A stretch of DNA of 64,000 bases from DASPLX01 sp035627375. Lineage in GTDB: Bacteria > Pseudomonadota > Gammaproteobacteria > Burkholderiales > Burkholderiaceae_D. Shown piece after piece: positions 45,495 to 52,933 of the stretch (positions are counted from its first letter, which is position 1; each line of letters begins with the position of its first letter). Position numbers and translations under genes: made by a program. The stretch is taken from positions 1-64,000 of the forward strand of contig DASPLX010000054.1 in NCBI GenBank assembly GCA_035627375.1, written 5' to 3'. Under the pieces are notes generated by a model that worked only from the letters and a program-made list of their open reading frames with translations, had not been told where the DNA came from and made no database searches.

Positions 45495-46586
45495 TTATGC
45501 ACGACAGATTCCTCTTAAACATTCCGCGAAAAAGGCAGCGCAACAGGTTCTACAGGCATCTCCTCCGTCGCCTCCGCCGCCGCCGGAGCATCTACAGCAA
45601 TCGTCATTATCTCTTCGTTTGAGCTTCATTTCCGCTGCCTTCTCCTTGGCAGCTTGCCTTCTTTTGGCTTTTTCCTCGATTTTTTTCTGCTTTTCTTGCA
45701 ACTGCTGATATCTTTGCCGCTGCGATTGCAGGTCTCTTCCTAGGGAAGCCAACTTCTTGTTGGCGGCATGCAGATCACCTGGTCCGAATAAGTGACGGAG
45801 TCCATTGTTCGAAGTGTCCGAGTAGTCGGCAATGAATTTGGCCCCTATGGCCATGAATCTGGCGTCTTCCGTATTGAAATGATATTCGGAATTTTTTGGA
45901 TCCCAGTCTCTAAGTGTTGCAAGGTCAAAAAAGCCGTTATCGTTCAAAAAATCTTTTGGAAATAAAGGCCCTTGAGGATGCTTGGCGTTCCGCCGTTCGG
46001 ATGGTTCATATTTTTCGTGGCTTTGTTTATTGGTGGAGATTTTAGAATTTTTGGTATGTTCGGACTGAACATATTCCCGTCCTTTCTTCTCGGTTTGTTG
46101 GATGAGCTTCTGTATTGACTCCTTCGGAGGAGCGAGAAATTGCTCTGCTTGCGTTTGATAAACCCCCAACCCGACGCCAGTCTTGGCGTCAAAGACCGGT
46201 ACGGCCACCCACTTCTGCTTGCGTTCCTTTTCGAAGGGCGACAAAACTCCGAGCTGTTCCATTCCCTCGGAGATGTCATCGAGCTTAATCTGAATGACGT
46301 CGACCCCATTCTCGGCCTTCCGAAAACCTGTCATATACAAGGAGGGAGGGGAGCTGTCTCTGGCGTAATTTCGCAGCGCCACCAAGTCGGCGGTTCTCAC
46401 ATCGACGGAATTCCCTCCCGTCAGTTGAACTTTCTGATATCCGCTTGACGATAGCCTTTCGTCCATGGAAAGAAACGGATTCCCATATCCCTCCGTCGAT
46501 AGGTTTGGATTATAGGGCTCGACGTAAATATTCCCGCTAGTAATAAGTCGCGGTATGTTACTGCTTTCAATTGGATTGCCGATCAT
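45495..46586 (-). CDS. Candidate type III secreted effector with coiled coil and Cys/Gly-rich tail
   Basis: A 363-residue protein with no recognised domain. The first 35 residues are rich in Ser, Asn, Pro and poor in charge (MIGNPIESSNIPRLITSGN), as in type III secretion signals. The middle is globular; residues about 270-325 form a strongly charged coiled coil (QSQRQRYQQLQEKQKKIEEK). The tail has eight cysteines in its last 34 residues around a glycine run (DDCCRCSGGGGGDGG, CRTCCAAFFAECLRGIC). It starts 39 bases after a CesT-type chaperone gene, with AGGAGA before the ATG. Base composition is lower in GC than its neighbours. Effector status rests on context. Confidence 0.6.
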   Translation of the reverse strand: MIGNPIESSNIPRLITSGNIYVEPYNPNLSTEGYGNPFLSMDERLSSSGYQKVQLTGGNSVDVRTADLVALRNYARDSSPPSLYMTGFRKAENGVDVIQIKLDDISEGMEQLGVLSPFEKERKQKWVAVPVFDAKTGVGLGVYQTQAEQFLAPPKESIQKLIQQTEKKGREYVQSEHTKNSKISTNKQSHEKYEPSERRNAKHPQGPLFPKDFLNDNGFFDLATLRDWDPKNSEYHFNTEDARFMAIGAKFIADYSDTSNNGLRHLFGPGDLHAANKKLASLGRDLQSQRQRYQQLQEKQKKIEEKAKRRQAAKEKAAEMKLKRRDNDDCCRCSGGGGGDGGDACRTCCAAFFAECLRGICRA

Positions 46587-46625
46587 GTTTCTATCTCTCC
46601 TAAGAAGATTTGCTGGATAGGTCCG

Positions 46626-47033
46626 TTAAACGCTATAGGCATCCCAGAACTGCTTCGAAAGTGTTGCCATGTAGTCCAGCATGTCGCCCAAACTCTCCCC
46701 ATCAAGTTGCGCGGAGGCGGGTAATGCGTATGTCACGACGGGAATCGATTTTTCCGGCATCAGCGAGAAGACAAAGCAATCCCGGGTGCCATAGTCATAG
46801 TTCGATGTCAGCATTTTGATTAGTTGTTCCTTGTCCGCCGGCGACAGCGGCGGGGCCAGTTGTATCCTCACCAGCATGGAATCTTCCTGTCCTGACCCGT
46901 TGCGTTCGTCCTCGATCAATTGCATGTTTACGCCGTCGAGAACCAGACAACCTTGAGATAATGGAATCGTTTCATCGACCTTCAGGTAGGCGCACAAATC
47001 GCGAATGAGACTTTGGTTGATAAAATTTTTCAT
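46626..47033 (-). CDS. CesT/Tir-type secretion chaperone
   Basis: A 135-residue acidic protein with the size and layout of class I type III secretion chaperones: LIRDLCAYLKVDETIPLSQG at the N-terminus, a core strand VRIQLAPPLSPADKEQLIKM and a C-terminal helix GDMLDYMATLSKQFWDAYSV. Such chaperones form dimers that hold the N-terminus of one effector before secretion and lie just upstream of its gene, as here. AGGGA precedes the ATG at 47033; a longer in-frame start has no such site. I recognise the fold by pattern only. Confidence 0.68.
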   Translation of the reverse strand: MKNFINQSLIRDLCAYLKVDETIPLSQGCLVLDGVNMQLIEDERNGSGQEDSMLVRIQLAPPLSPADKEQLIKMLTSNYDYGTRDCFVFSLMPEKSIPVVTYALPASAQLDGESLGDMLDYMATLSKQFWDAYSV

Positions 47034-47209
47034 TCCATTTCCCTGATTTTCCCGAAAATCCACAACATTACGCAACGACCAAGACTGCATGGCATTCACA
47101 TGAGTCTTTAGGCAGCGCCTCGTTCACACGGAATGTCATTATTTAGTGGAAGATTCTTCCAATACGTTCATGACTGTCGGGGGCGATAACCGCTAATACG
47201 CATAGCAAC

Positions 47210-47300
47210 AGCGGATGCGTGCCAGCGGAAATTGGCGTACGCACTTGCCGGTGGCGGCGAATATCGCGTTGCACACCGTCGGCTCGCCGAGGCCGGCGGC
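47210..47300 (-). pseudogene. Tail fragment of a second isoquinoline-oxidoreductase-like gene
   Basis: The segment aligns with the last ~110 bases of the large-subunit gene at 41855-41970 in the same orientation, with a 24-base deletion and about one difference per six bases. On the minus strand it reads GKCVRQFPLARIRCC against GKRVRQLPLARTDLR. No matching sequence continues upstream. The whole stretch 47034-47541 (508 bases) holds this relic, presumed promoters for the chaperone and the LRR gene, and small hairpins such as CCTCG/CGAGG near 47490. Confidence 0.75.
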
Positions 47301-47541
47301 CGCTTGCTGGGCCACTGCCGCGAAACATTGGAGATGCTTTGACATGAACATACATCACAGATGGGTCACTAACGCATGACAGAGACAACCGGTGTGAAAC
47401 GTGATTCGCATCGGGGAAGCTGTGCATGATGCGGGATCGGCGATGCCCATCATGGGTGAAGCGGTGCGACATGCGCCGGGAAGTGCCTCGTGCGAGGCAG
47501 GAAGATAAAACGACATTAATAAAGGTATCGAGGAAATCGCA

Positions 47542-48612
47542 ATGCTGAATAAATTAAATGGGATGAATCCGGTTCGCTTTGGCTCCATGGAAAGCCAAGC
47601 GATCTTGCGCGGCAATATGGTCTTGCATGATGCGTTCGCCGCAAAGCTTCTTCAATTGGCCGGACGGAACCCGGCGGATTCGATCAATGTCGTCAAAACG
47701 CTCGGCAACGAATATACGGTGAGCCCGAATTCCATGCGGCGCATGCAGGATTTGATCAAGGTTTGCGTGAAGCGCGTCGGCGTGCAGCATATGCGGGAGA
47801 TGATCGAACAGTATCGAGACGCGATCGGCGATCGCGAACTCAAGACGGATGGCGATGTGGCGATGGCCGCTATGCTCAATGAAGTCATCTCTTCTTGGGA
47901 GCAGGGCAAGGAAAAGATAATCGACGATGTCACGCAAGTGCTTTCCCAGGAAGCCAACGCTATCGTAGCGAAGACTGACCTTTCCACTGAAAGGAAGAAG
48001 GAGCAGGTGAAGGCGCTGCTCGATGCGAAGACTGCGATCCTCCGTTGCCTGGAGGATGTCACCAAGACGGATCTGACGCTCACTGCCCTGCCTAAGGGAC
48101 TCCTCGCCAAGCTCAATCTTCCCAGCGAATACTTGCTGCATGTAACCGACCTGCAACTCAAGAACGCCGGACTGCAGAAGGTGCCGGATTTTGTCCATGG
48201 AATGCGCAATCTTGCATCCCTTTCCTTGGCCGGAAATGCGGAGCTCGGAAAGGTGGATCTCAGCCGACTGCCGCAATTGCAAAAGCTGGATTTGGCGTTG
48301 ACGAATGTCAGTGTCGCCGCATCCCAATTGCCGCCGTCCTTGTCCGTTCTCGATTTGACTTTCACGCCCGACCACAATGTACTGAAGGACGCGTTCATCT
48401 TGGGTAAGCGGCAGCCGGAGAGCAATGCCAAGAATGCCGGCAACATACTTGGAAAACTGCGGCAGATGAATGACGGCATGGGCGCCAAGGTTCTGTTCGC
48501 CGACGACACGTTGGCCCGCCTTGTCGAGAAAGAGCTTGATTCTTTTCCCTCTACCGAAGACATCGTTTTCAAGGCGTCGTTGAAACAGTTGATGAGCGGT
48601 CCCCGGATTTGA
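47542..48612 (+). CDS. Leucine-rich-repeat protein, candidate effector
   Basis: A 356-residue soluble protein with no signal peptide. The first ~190 residues are helical and unrecognised (SMRRMQDLIKVCVKRVGVQH). Residues about 195-280 form roughly four leucine-rich repeats: LLHVTDLQLKNAGLQKVPDF, NLASLSLAGNAELGKVDL, QLQKLDLALTNVSVA and SLSVLDLTF. The C-terminus is helical. GAGGAAA lies six bases before the ATG. LRR proteins of this type in plant- or animal-associated Burkholderiales are often type III effectors; the chaperone gene next to it supports that, but no secretion signal can be proved. Confidence 0.7.
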   Translation: MLNKLNGMNPVRFGSMESQAILRGNMVLHDAFAAKLLQLAGRNPADSINVVKTLGNEYTVSPNSMRRMQDLIKVCVKRVGVQHMREMIEQYRDAIGDRELKTDGDVAMAAMLNEVISSWEQGKEKIIDDVTQVLSQEANAIVAKTDLSTERKKEQVKALLDAKTAILRCLEDVTKTDLTLTALPKGLLAKLNLPSEYLLHVTDLQLKNAGLQKVPDFVHGMRNLASLSLAGNAELGKVDLSRLPQLQKLDLALTNVSVAASQLPPSLSVLDLTFTPDHNVLKDAFILGKRQPESNAKNAGNILGKLRQMNDGMGAKVLFADDTLARLVEKELDSFPSTEDIVFKASLKQLMSGPRI

Positions 48613-48640
48613 CGGAACGGAAGCGAAAGACGCGCGGCCG

Positions 48641-48656
48641 GCCGCCGAACGGCGGC
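48641..48656. terminator. GC-rich hairpin between convergent LRR genes
   Basis: GCCGCC-GAAC-GGCGGC forms a compact hairpin, flanked by further GGCCGG pairs, 29 bases after the LRR gene stop. No T-run follows. The gap 48613-48745 holds nothing else. Confidence 0.4.
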
Positions 48657-48745
48657 ACGGCCGGCTCCGCCAGGTAATGGCGGGCCCATTCGCTCCTGTG
48701 ACGGATGGCTCATGTCTTTGCGATCCACTAGTTCCTTGGCGTTCA

Positions 48746-50488
48746 TCAAGAAGGCGAGTTTTGGATCAAGAGCTTTAGGAGACCGCTATACCATTGTTGA
48801 TACTCCCGAATATCCTTGTTCTTCGGATAGTCGTCGGTTTCGAACTGGTAAAGAGCCAGACGAATGGCCTCATCGCAATCGGAAGGCTTGGAAAATCGCT
48901 TTCGATTGTCCAAGACCAGATCAAGGAGTTTCTCATGCATGTCCGGTATGTCGAGACCCCACCATGCCGATTCGAAAATAGTGCGAGCCGCGTGGAAATA
49001 GGTGGATTTCGAATGCATGGCGCCGGAAGAGAGATGACCAGCAAGCCGACGGATCGCTTCGCCTCGGTGGGTGAGGGGTATATGCATAGCCATCTTAAAT
49101 AGTGGTTCTAGTATGTCGCCTTTCAATAAATCAAGTTTTTCGGCTTGATCATAAATGGCGTCGAACAGTTCCAATCCGGCACCTGACTTGGATTGAAGAA
49201 GAAAGAGAGCGACTTCCGCCAATGATCGGCACAGGAATGCCTTGGTTTCGGGAGGCGTTCCCGGCAGCTTAATGCTCTGGAAAAAGGGGGCGCATATGCC
49301 GGCATAGGATCTATGCTCGGTCTTTTGAATTTTCTTGAGCAAGGCTCCGCATTCGGAGGGAAGCTGCAGGCGGATGAGATCAAGTATGGTATCAAGCTGA
49401 GCAGAATTCTTGACGGCGCCGATCAACGCATAGAGAGCCTTGCTTCTGATCCGCCTCGAGGTTTTCCCGACTTGCTTGCAAATGGCGTCAAATGCGATCT
49501 TTTGTGTTTCGCCCGAAAAATTCCGCTTATCCGTCGAAGAACACGGTCTCCTCATGATTCGAGCCAGCTTCTCCAGAATCACCAAACGATCCACCGTCGG
49601 CAGTCCGCAGGCAGCTTTGAACAGGGCGAAGAATTTTGACGCCCGATCGGCTTTGCTCCAACCGAAATGCTGGAGAAACACCGCCAAGAAAGCTAGCGGC
49701 GCCGTCGCATGCCTCTTGGGCAAGTTCTTCGCGGCCTCGAAGATAGCGTCGTACGCCGGTTCGATGTCCGCCAGCCCCAGGCAGTGAAGCTGTTCGGCCA
49801 ATGCAGTGAGCGGAATACCGCGGTATCTTTCCGGCTTGAATGTCGCAATCTCGGCTAGACGTTCTTTCACGTCCGATAGCGATTTCACCGCCTTGCTCGA
49901 GTCGAGCAGCTTGCTGGCAGCGCATAGCGGCACTAGGTTTTTCCGGTAGTTCTGGCTGATCTTCCGCAAGACGACAAGTTCTCCGTTGGTGAAATTGTCA
50001 TGCAGCACGCTATGCAAATACGCGCCGAATTTTTCTCCTATCGGTTTCTTCGGCAAGGACAAGGAATCGATCGGGATCGATCGATCATGTTTCTGGGTGA
50101 CAGAAATGGCTTCCATATTCTCCGGCTTAAGAACGATCTTGCAGGAGGGCCCGAGGTTCGGCGTCAATTCGCATACGCTCTTCTGGTTCAGCTCGTTGCC
50201 GGAGAGATCGAGTTCCTCGATCCAGGTGAGCATGCTTAACAGATCGCGGAGCTTGCCGACAGACTGAAGATCGCGCTCGTTCTCGAACAGGAGATTCAAC
50301 TGGCAATGCGACAGGTCCAGTCTTGACGTTCTGTCGTTGAAACAAGCCCGAAGCCGTTCCCTGGCGTGAATCGGCAACCGGTTTTCGATTTTTTGCAGCT
50401 TGCTTGCGAAATCTTTCCTTTCCGTTTGAGTCTCGTCCGGGACGAAGCTGATATTCATAGGCGAGCTGTTCGAATTCAGGTTGATCAT
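48746..50488 (-). CDS. LRR plus alpha-helical-repeat protein, candidate effector
   Basis: A 580-residue soluble protein. The N-terminus MINLNSNSSPMNISFVPDET is Ser/Asn-rich and suits a type III signal. Residues about 50-125 contain LRR-like units (RLDLSHCQLNLLFENERDLQ, WIEELDLSGNELNQKSV). From about residue 150 on it is a run of helix pairs with regular Leu/Ala spacing (KALYALIGAVKNSAQLDTIL, GDILEPLFKMAMHIPLTHRG), resembling HEAT/ARM-type repeats as in Ralstonia SKWP-like effectors, though I see no close match. It is convergent with the other LRR gene. Lower GC than flanks. Confidence 0.68.
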   Translation of the reverse strand: MINLNSNSSPMNISFVPDETQTERKDFASKLQKIENRLPIHARERLRACFNDRTSRLDLSHCQLNLLFENERDLQSVGKLRDLLSMLTWIEELDLSGNELNQKSVCELTPNLGPSCKIVLKPENMEAISVTQKHDRSIPIDSLSLPKKPIGEKFGAYLHSVLHDNFTNGELVVLRKISQNYRKNLVPLCAASKLLDSSKAVKSLSDVKERLAEIATFKPERYRGIPLTALAEQLHCLGLADIEPAYDAIFEAAKNLPKRHATAPLAFLAVFLQHFGWSKADRASKFFALFKAACGLPTVDRLVILEKLARIMRRPCSSTDKRNFSGETQKIAFDAICKQVGKTSRRIRSKALYALIGAVKNSAQLDTILDLIRLQLPSECGALLKKIQKTEHRSYAGICAPFFQSIKLPGTPPETKAFLCRSLAEVALFLLQSKSGAGLELFDAIYDQAEKLDLLKGDILEPLFKMAMHIPLTHRGEAIRRLAGHLSSGAMHSKSTYFHAARTIFESAWWGLDIPDMHEKLLDLVLDNRKRFSKPSDCDEAIRLALYQFETDDYPKNKDIREYQQWYSGLLKLLIQNSPS

Positions 50489-50827
50489 AAGTACCTATTC
50501 CCTTTCCTATCGAGACAAATGAATGACGTGAATTCTCGGTGAGTGGCACGGGGAGCGCGTTCGTTCGATGCGTTCCGGATTAATCTGTGCGCCGGCTTCG
50601 ACGCCGCCGGCGAACGGCATGGCGGTTCGGGATCGGGCGGGCGCGAAAGGGACTGCTCTGTGGGGCGATGAGGAGGCGGGAGGTGCGGGGCCGGAGGCCG
50701 GTCGCGGCGATCGAAGGCGAGTGCCAGGCGCGCGCCTCCGCGATCGTGTTGCTATCGCGCGGATGGGCAACGCGGCAGTCGTCTTCGAGCGTCCGGCGGG
50801 AACCGTAAATCGCGGCGTGTAGGGCTG
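50489..50827. other. Intergenic region between the effector-like block and the surface operon
   Basis: A stretch of 339 bases in which GC content rises from the low-GC block to the high-GC operon. Short open frames exist on both strands but are Arg/Pro/Gly-rich, lack ribosome-binding sites and look like composition artefacts. No terminator with a T-run is visible for the upstream surface operon, which ends at 50828. Confidence 0.4.
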
Positions 50828-52933
50828 CTAGAAGCCGGCTTCGCGCCGCAGCAGCGCCAGCGCGGAGCGCACATAGCGCGCGGCGGGCGGCGTCCAGCGG
50901 CCGGAGATGACGATCTTTCCGCGCCAAGTGTGCTCTGGCGCGGCGGTGCTGCCTGCGGCCGGCTTGAGCGTGACCCGGAACACCGGGCGCTCGGGATGGA
51001 ATAGCCCGTTCTTTTCTCGCACCGCCAATCCGCCGCCGAACGGCGCCGCCAGTTCCGGTTCCGGCAGGATGCGGCTGGCGTCCGCTTCGATGCTTGTCAC
51101 TTCGAGCGGGATCGCCGGTCCGCCGGCGGCGTCGGCATAGAACATGGCGGCATCGCCCAGGGCGACGCGCCCGATGTCTTCTTCATCGAGGTAGGCGACG
51201 GCCATCTGGCCTTGATCGGCGATCAACCGCCCCAGGGGCTCATCGGCGCCGAGCCAGGCGCCCGGCTTCAGATCGGGCGGCAGATCGCGCAGCACGCCGG
51301 AAAACGGGGCGACCGGTTCGTAACGCGCGGCTTCGGCTTCGATCGCGGCCAGTTCCGCCTCGGCGGCGCTCAACTGCTCGTGCGACACCTGCCACTGGGT
51401 CCGCAATTCCTTGTCGAAGGCGCCGGCCGTCGCTTGCCAGCGCAGGCGCTCCAGGCGGGCGAGCGCGGCGCTGCGCCGGGCCGCCAGCTCGGGCGAGGCC
51501 AGCTTCATCAATACCGTTCCAGCTTCCACGCGCCGTCCTTCGGCGACCGGCAGCGCGGCCACCCGCGCATGGGGCGGGGCGTAGAGCACGAATTGCGTGG
51601 CCGGGCGCAGCAGCCCGCCGGCCGTCAGCCGGGTCGGCCAGGGCAGCGCCAGGGCCAGGATGAGGGCCAGCAGCAGGAGGACGCCGCGCCGCGCGCGGCG
51701 GCGTTCCTTCATGAGCGGCCAGGCCGCGCGCCAGGCTTGCAGTTCGCGCGCCACCGGCAGCAGCACGAACCAGCCGATCTCCACGGCGAACAGCAGGATG
51801 CCGACCGCCTTGATGAAGAACGTGTACACCAGGGCCGCGATGCCGAGGAATACCGCGAGGCGGTAGATCCAGGTGGCGTAGGCGAACAGGATCAGGCCGC
51901 TGCGCCGCGCGCGCGCGAAATGCTCCGGCGGCTCCGCGCCCAGGCCGAACAGCCGCTCGCGCAAGTCCCAGCGCGCGAGCGCGAACGCGCGGGCGTGCAG
52001 ATTGGGCAGGCCCAGCCAGTCGGACAGCAGGAAGTAGCCGTCGAAACGCATGAACGGGCTGGCGTTGATGGCGATGCTGGCGATCCATGAGGTGGTCGCG
52101 AGCAGGAAGGCCATCGACTTGAGCGTGCCTTCGGGCAGCAAGGCCCAGGCCAGGGTGGCCCAGGCGGCCACGGTCAGTTCGGTCAATACGCCGGCGGCTG
52201 CCACGGCGATGCGTTGCCGGCGTTCGGTGAGCTTCCACACGTCGTTGGTGTCGGTATAGGCGACCGGCCATAACACCAGGAAGGCGATGCCCATGGTCGG
52301 CACCCGGCATCCCAGGCGCTTGGCGGTGAATGCGTGTCCCAATTCGTGCAGCAGCTTGATCGCGGCCAGGGTCGCGCCGTAGCTGGCGAGGCCGGACCAG
52401 GTCAAGGTATCGACCAGCGTCGCCGCGAAGCGGTCCCATTGCCGGTAGACCTCGACCATGCCCCAGCCGCAGACGGCCAGCGTCAGGTAGAGGAAGCGGC
52501 GCGAATAGAGGAAATCGAGGCGCGGCGCCCAGCGGCCGAGCCAGCGGTCCGGTTTGCAGAGCGGTATGCGAAAGAACAGGTAGTTGTGCAGCAGCCGTTG
52601 CCATGCGCTGCCGCGCTGCAGGCGCAGGCGGGCGGCCAGTTCGGCGGCGCTGCCGGGCGCCGGCTGCAGCAATTCGTTATCGCGCAAGAACGCCGCCATG
52701 TTCTCGACTTCCTCGACGCCCAGTTGCAGCGTGGTTTCCCTGCCGATGGCGGCGGCGATGGCGGCTGCGTCGCCCAGGTGCCAGCGGCAGAGCACTTCGA
52801 AGGTCGGCCAGTCGATCTGGAAGTAGCGGTTGCGCACCGGGTCGTGCAGCGTGCGGCTCGGCTGGCCGTCGGCCAGCACCGGCCCGGCCGACAATGCCAA
52901 TTCCTCGCGCAGCGGCGGCAAGGCGCTCATCAT
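50828..52933 (-). CDS. Membrane M50 metallopeptidase fused to a HlyD-like adaptor domain
   Basis: A 701-residue protein. Residues 1-95 are a small soluble domain (DPVRNRYFQIDWPTFEVLCR, then FLRDNELLQ) similar in layout to PqqD-like peptide-binding domains. Membrane helices follow with LLHELGHAFTAKRLG (zinc site HELGH at 196-200) and INASPFMRFDGYF (third ligand Asp298), the two M50/site-2-protease motifs, both intact. After the last membrane helix (about 418-433) comes a periplasmic HlyD-type barrel-sandwich and hairpin region (VLYAPPHARVAALPVAEGRR; EPVAPFSGVLRDLPP). It overlaps the preceding HlyD gene by four bases (ATGA). Proposed role: export or maturation of the giant surface protein. Confidence 0.87.
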   Translation of the reverse strand: MMSALPPLREELALSAGPVLADGQPSRTLHDPVRNRYFQIDWPTFEVLCRWHLGDAAAIAAAIGRETTLQLGVEEVENMAAFLRDNELLQPAPGSAAELAARLRLQRGSAWQRLLHNYLFFRIPLCKPDRWLGRWAPRLDFLYSRRFLYLTLAVCGWGMVEVYRQWDRFAATLVDTLTWSGLASYGATLAAIKLLHELGHAFTAKRLGCRVPTMGIAFLVLWPVAYTDTNDVWKLTERRQRIAVAAAGVLTELTVAAWATLAWALLPEGTLKSMAFLLATTSWIASIAINASPFMRFDGYFLLSDWLGLPNLHARAFALARWDLRERLFGLGAEPPEHFARARRSGLILFAYATWIYRLAVFLGIAALVYTFFIKAVGILLFAVEIGWFVLLPVARELQAWRAAWPLMKERRRARRGVLLLLALILALALPWPTRLTAGGLLRPATQFVLYAPPHARVAALPVAEGRRVEAGTVLMKLASPELAARRSAALARLERLRWQATAGAFDKELRTQWQVSHEQLSAAEAELAAIEAEAARYEPVAPFSGVLRDLPPDLKPGAWLGADEPLGRLIADQGQMAVAYLDEEDIGRVALGDAAMFYADAAGGPAIPLEVTSIEADASRILPEPELAAPFGGGLAVREKNGLFHPERPVFRVTLKPAAGSTAAPEHTWRGKIVISGRWTPPAARYVRSALALLRREAGF

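Noticed and set aside
45495..45520. Possible CaaX prenylation box at the end of the candidate effector
   Set aside because: The last cysteine is third from the end (CRA), not fourth, so the CaaX rule is not met.
47034..47541. hrpII-type (TTCG-N16-TTCG) promoter boxes upstream of the chaperone and LRR genes
   Set aside because: CGAA and TTCG tetramers occur, but none has a partner at the required 16-base spacing, so control by an HrpB-like activator is not supported.
50568..50927. Small proteins in the gap before the surface operon
   Set aside because: Candidate frames on both strands lack ribosome-binding sites and are Arg/Gly/Pro-rich, as expected of non-coding high-GC DNA.
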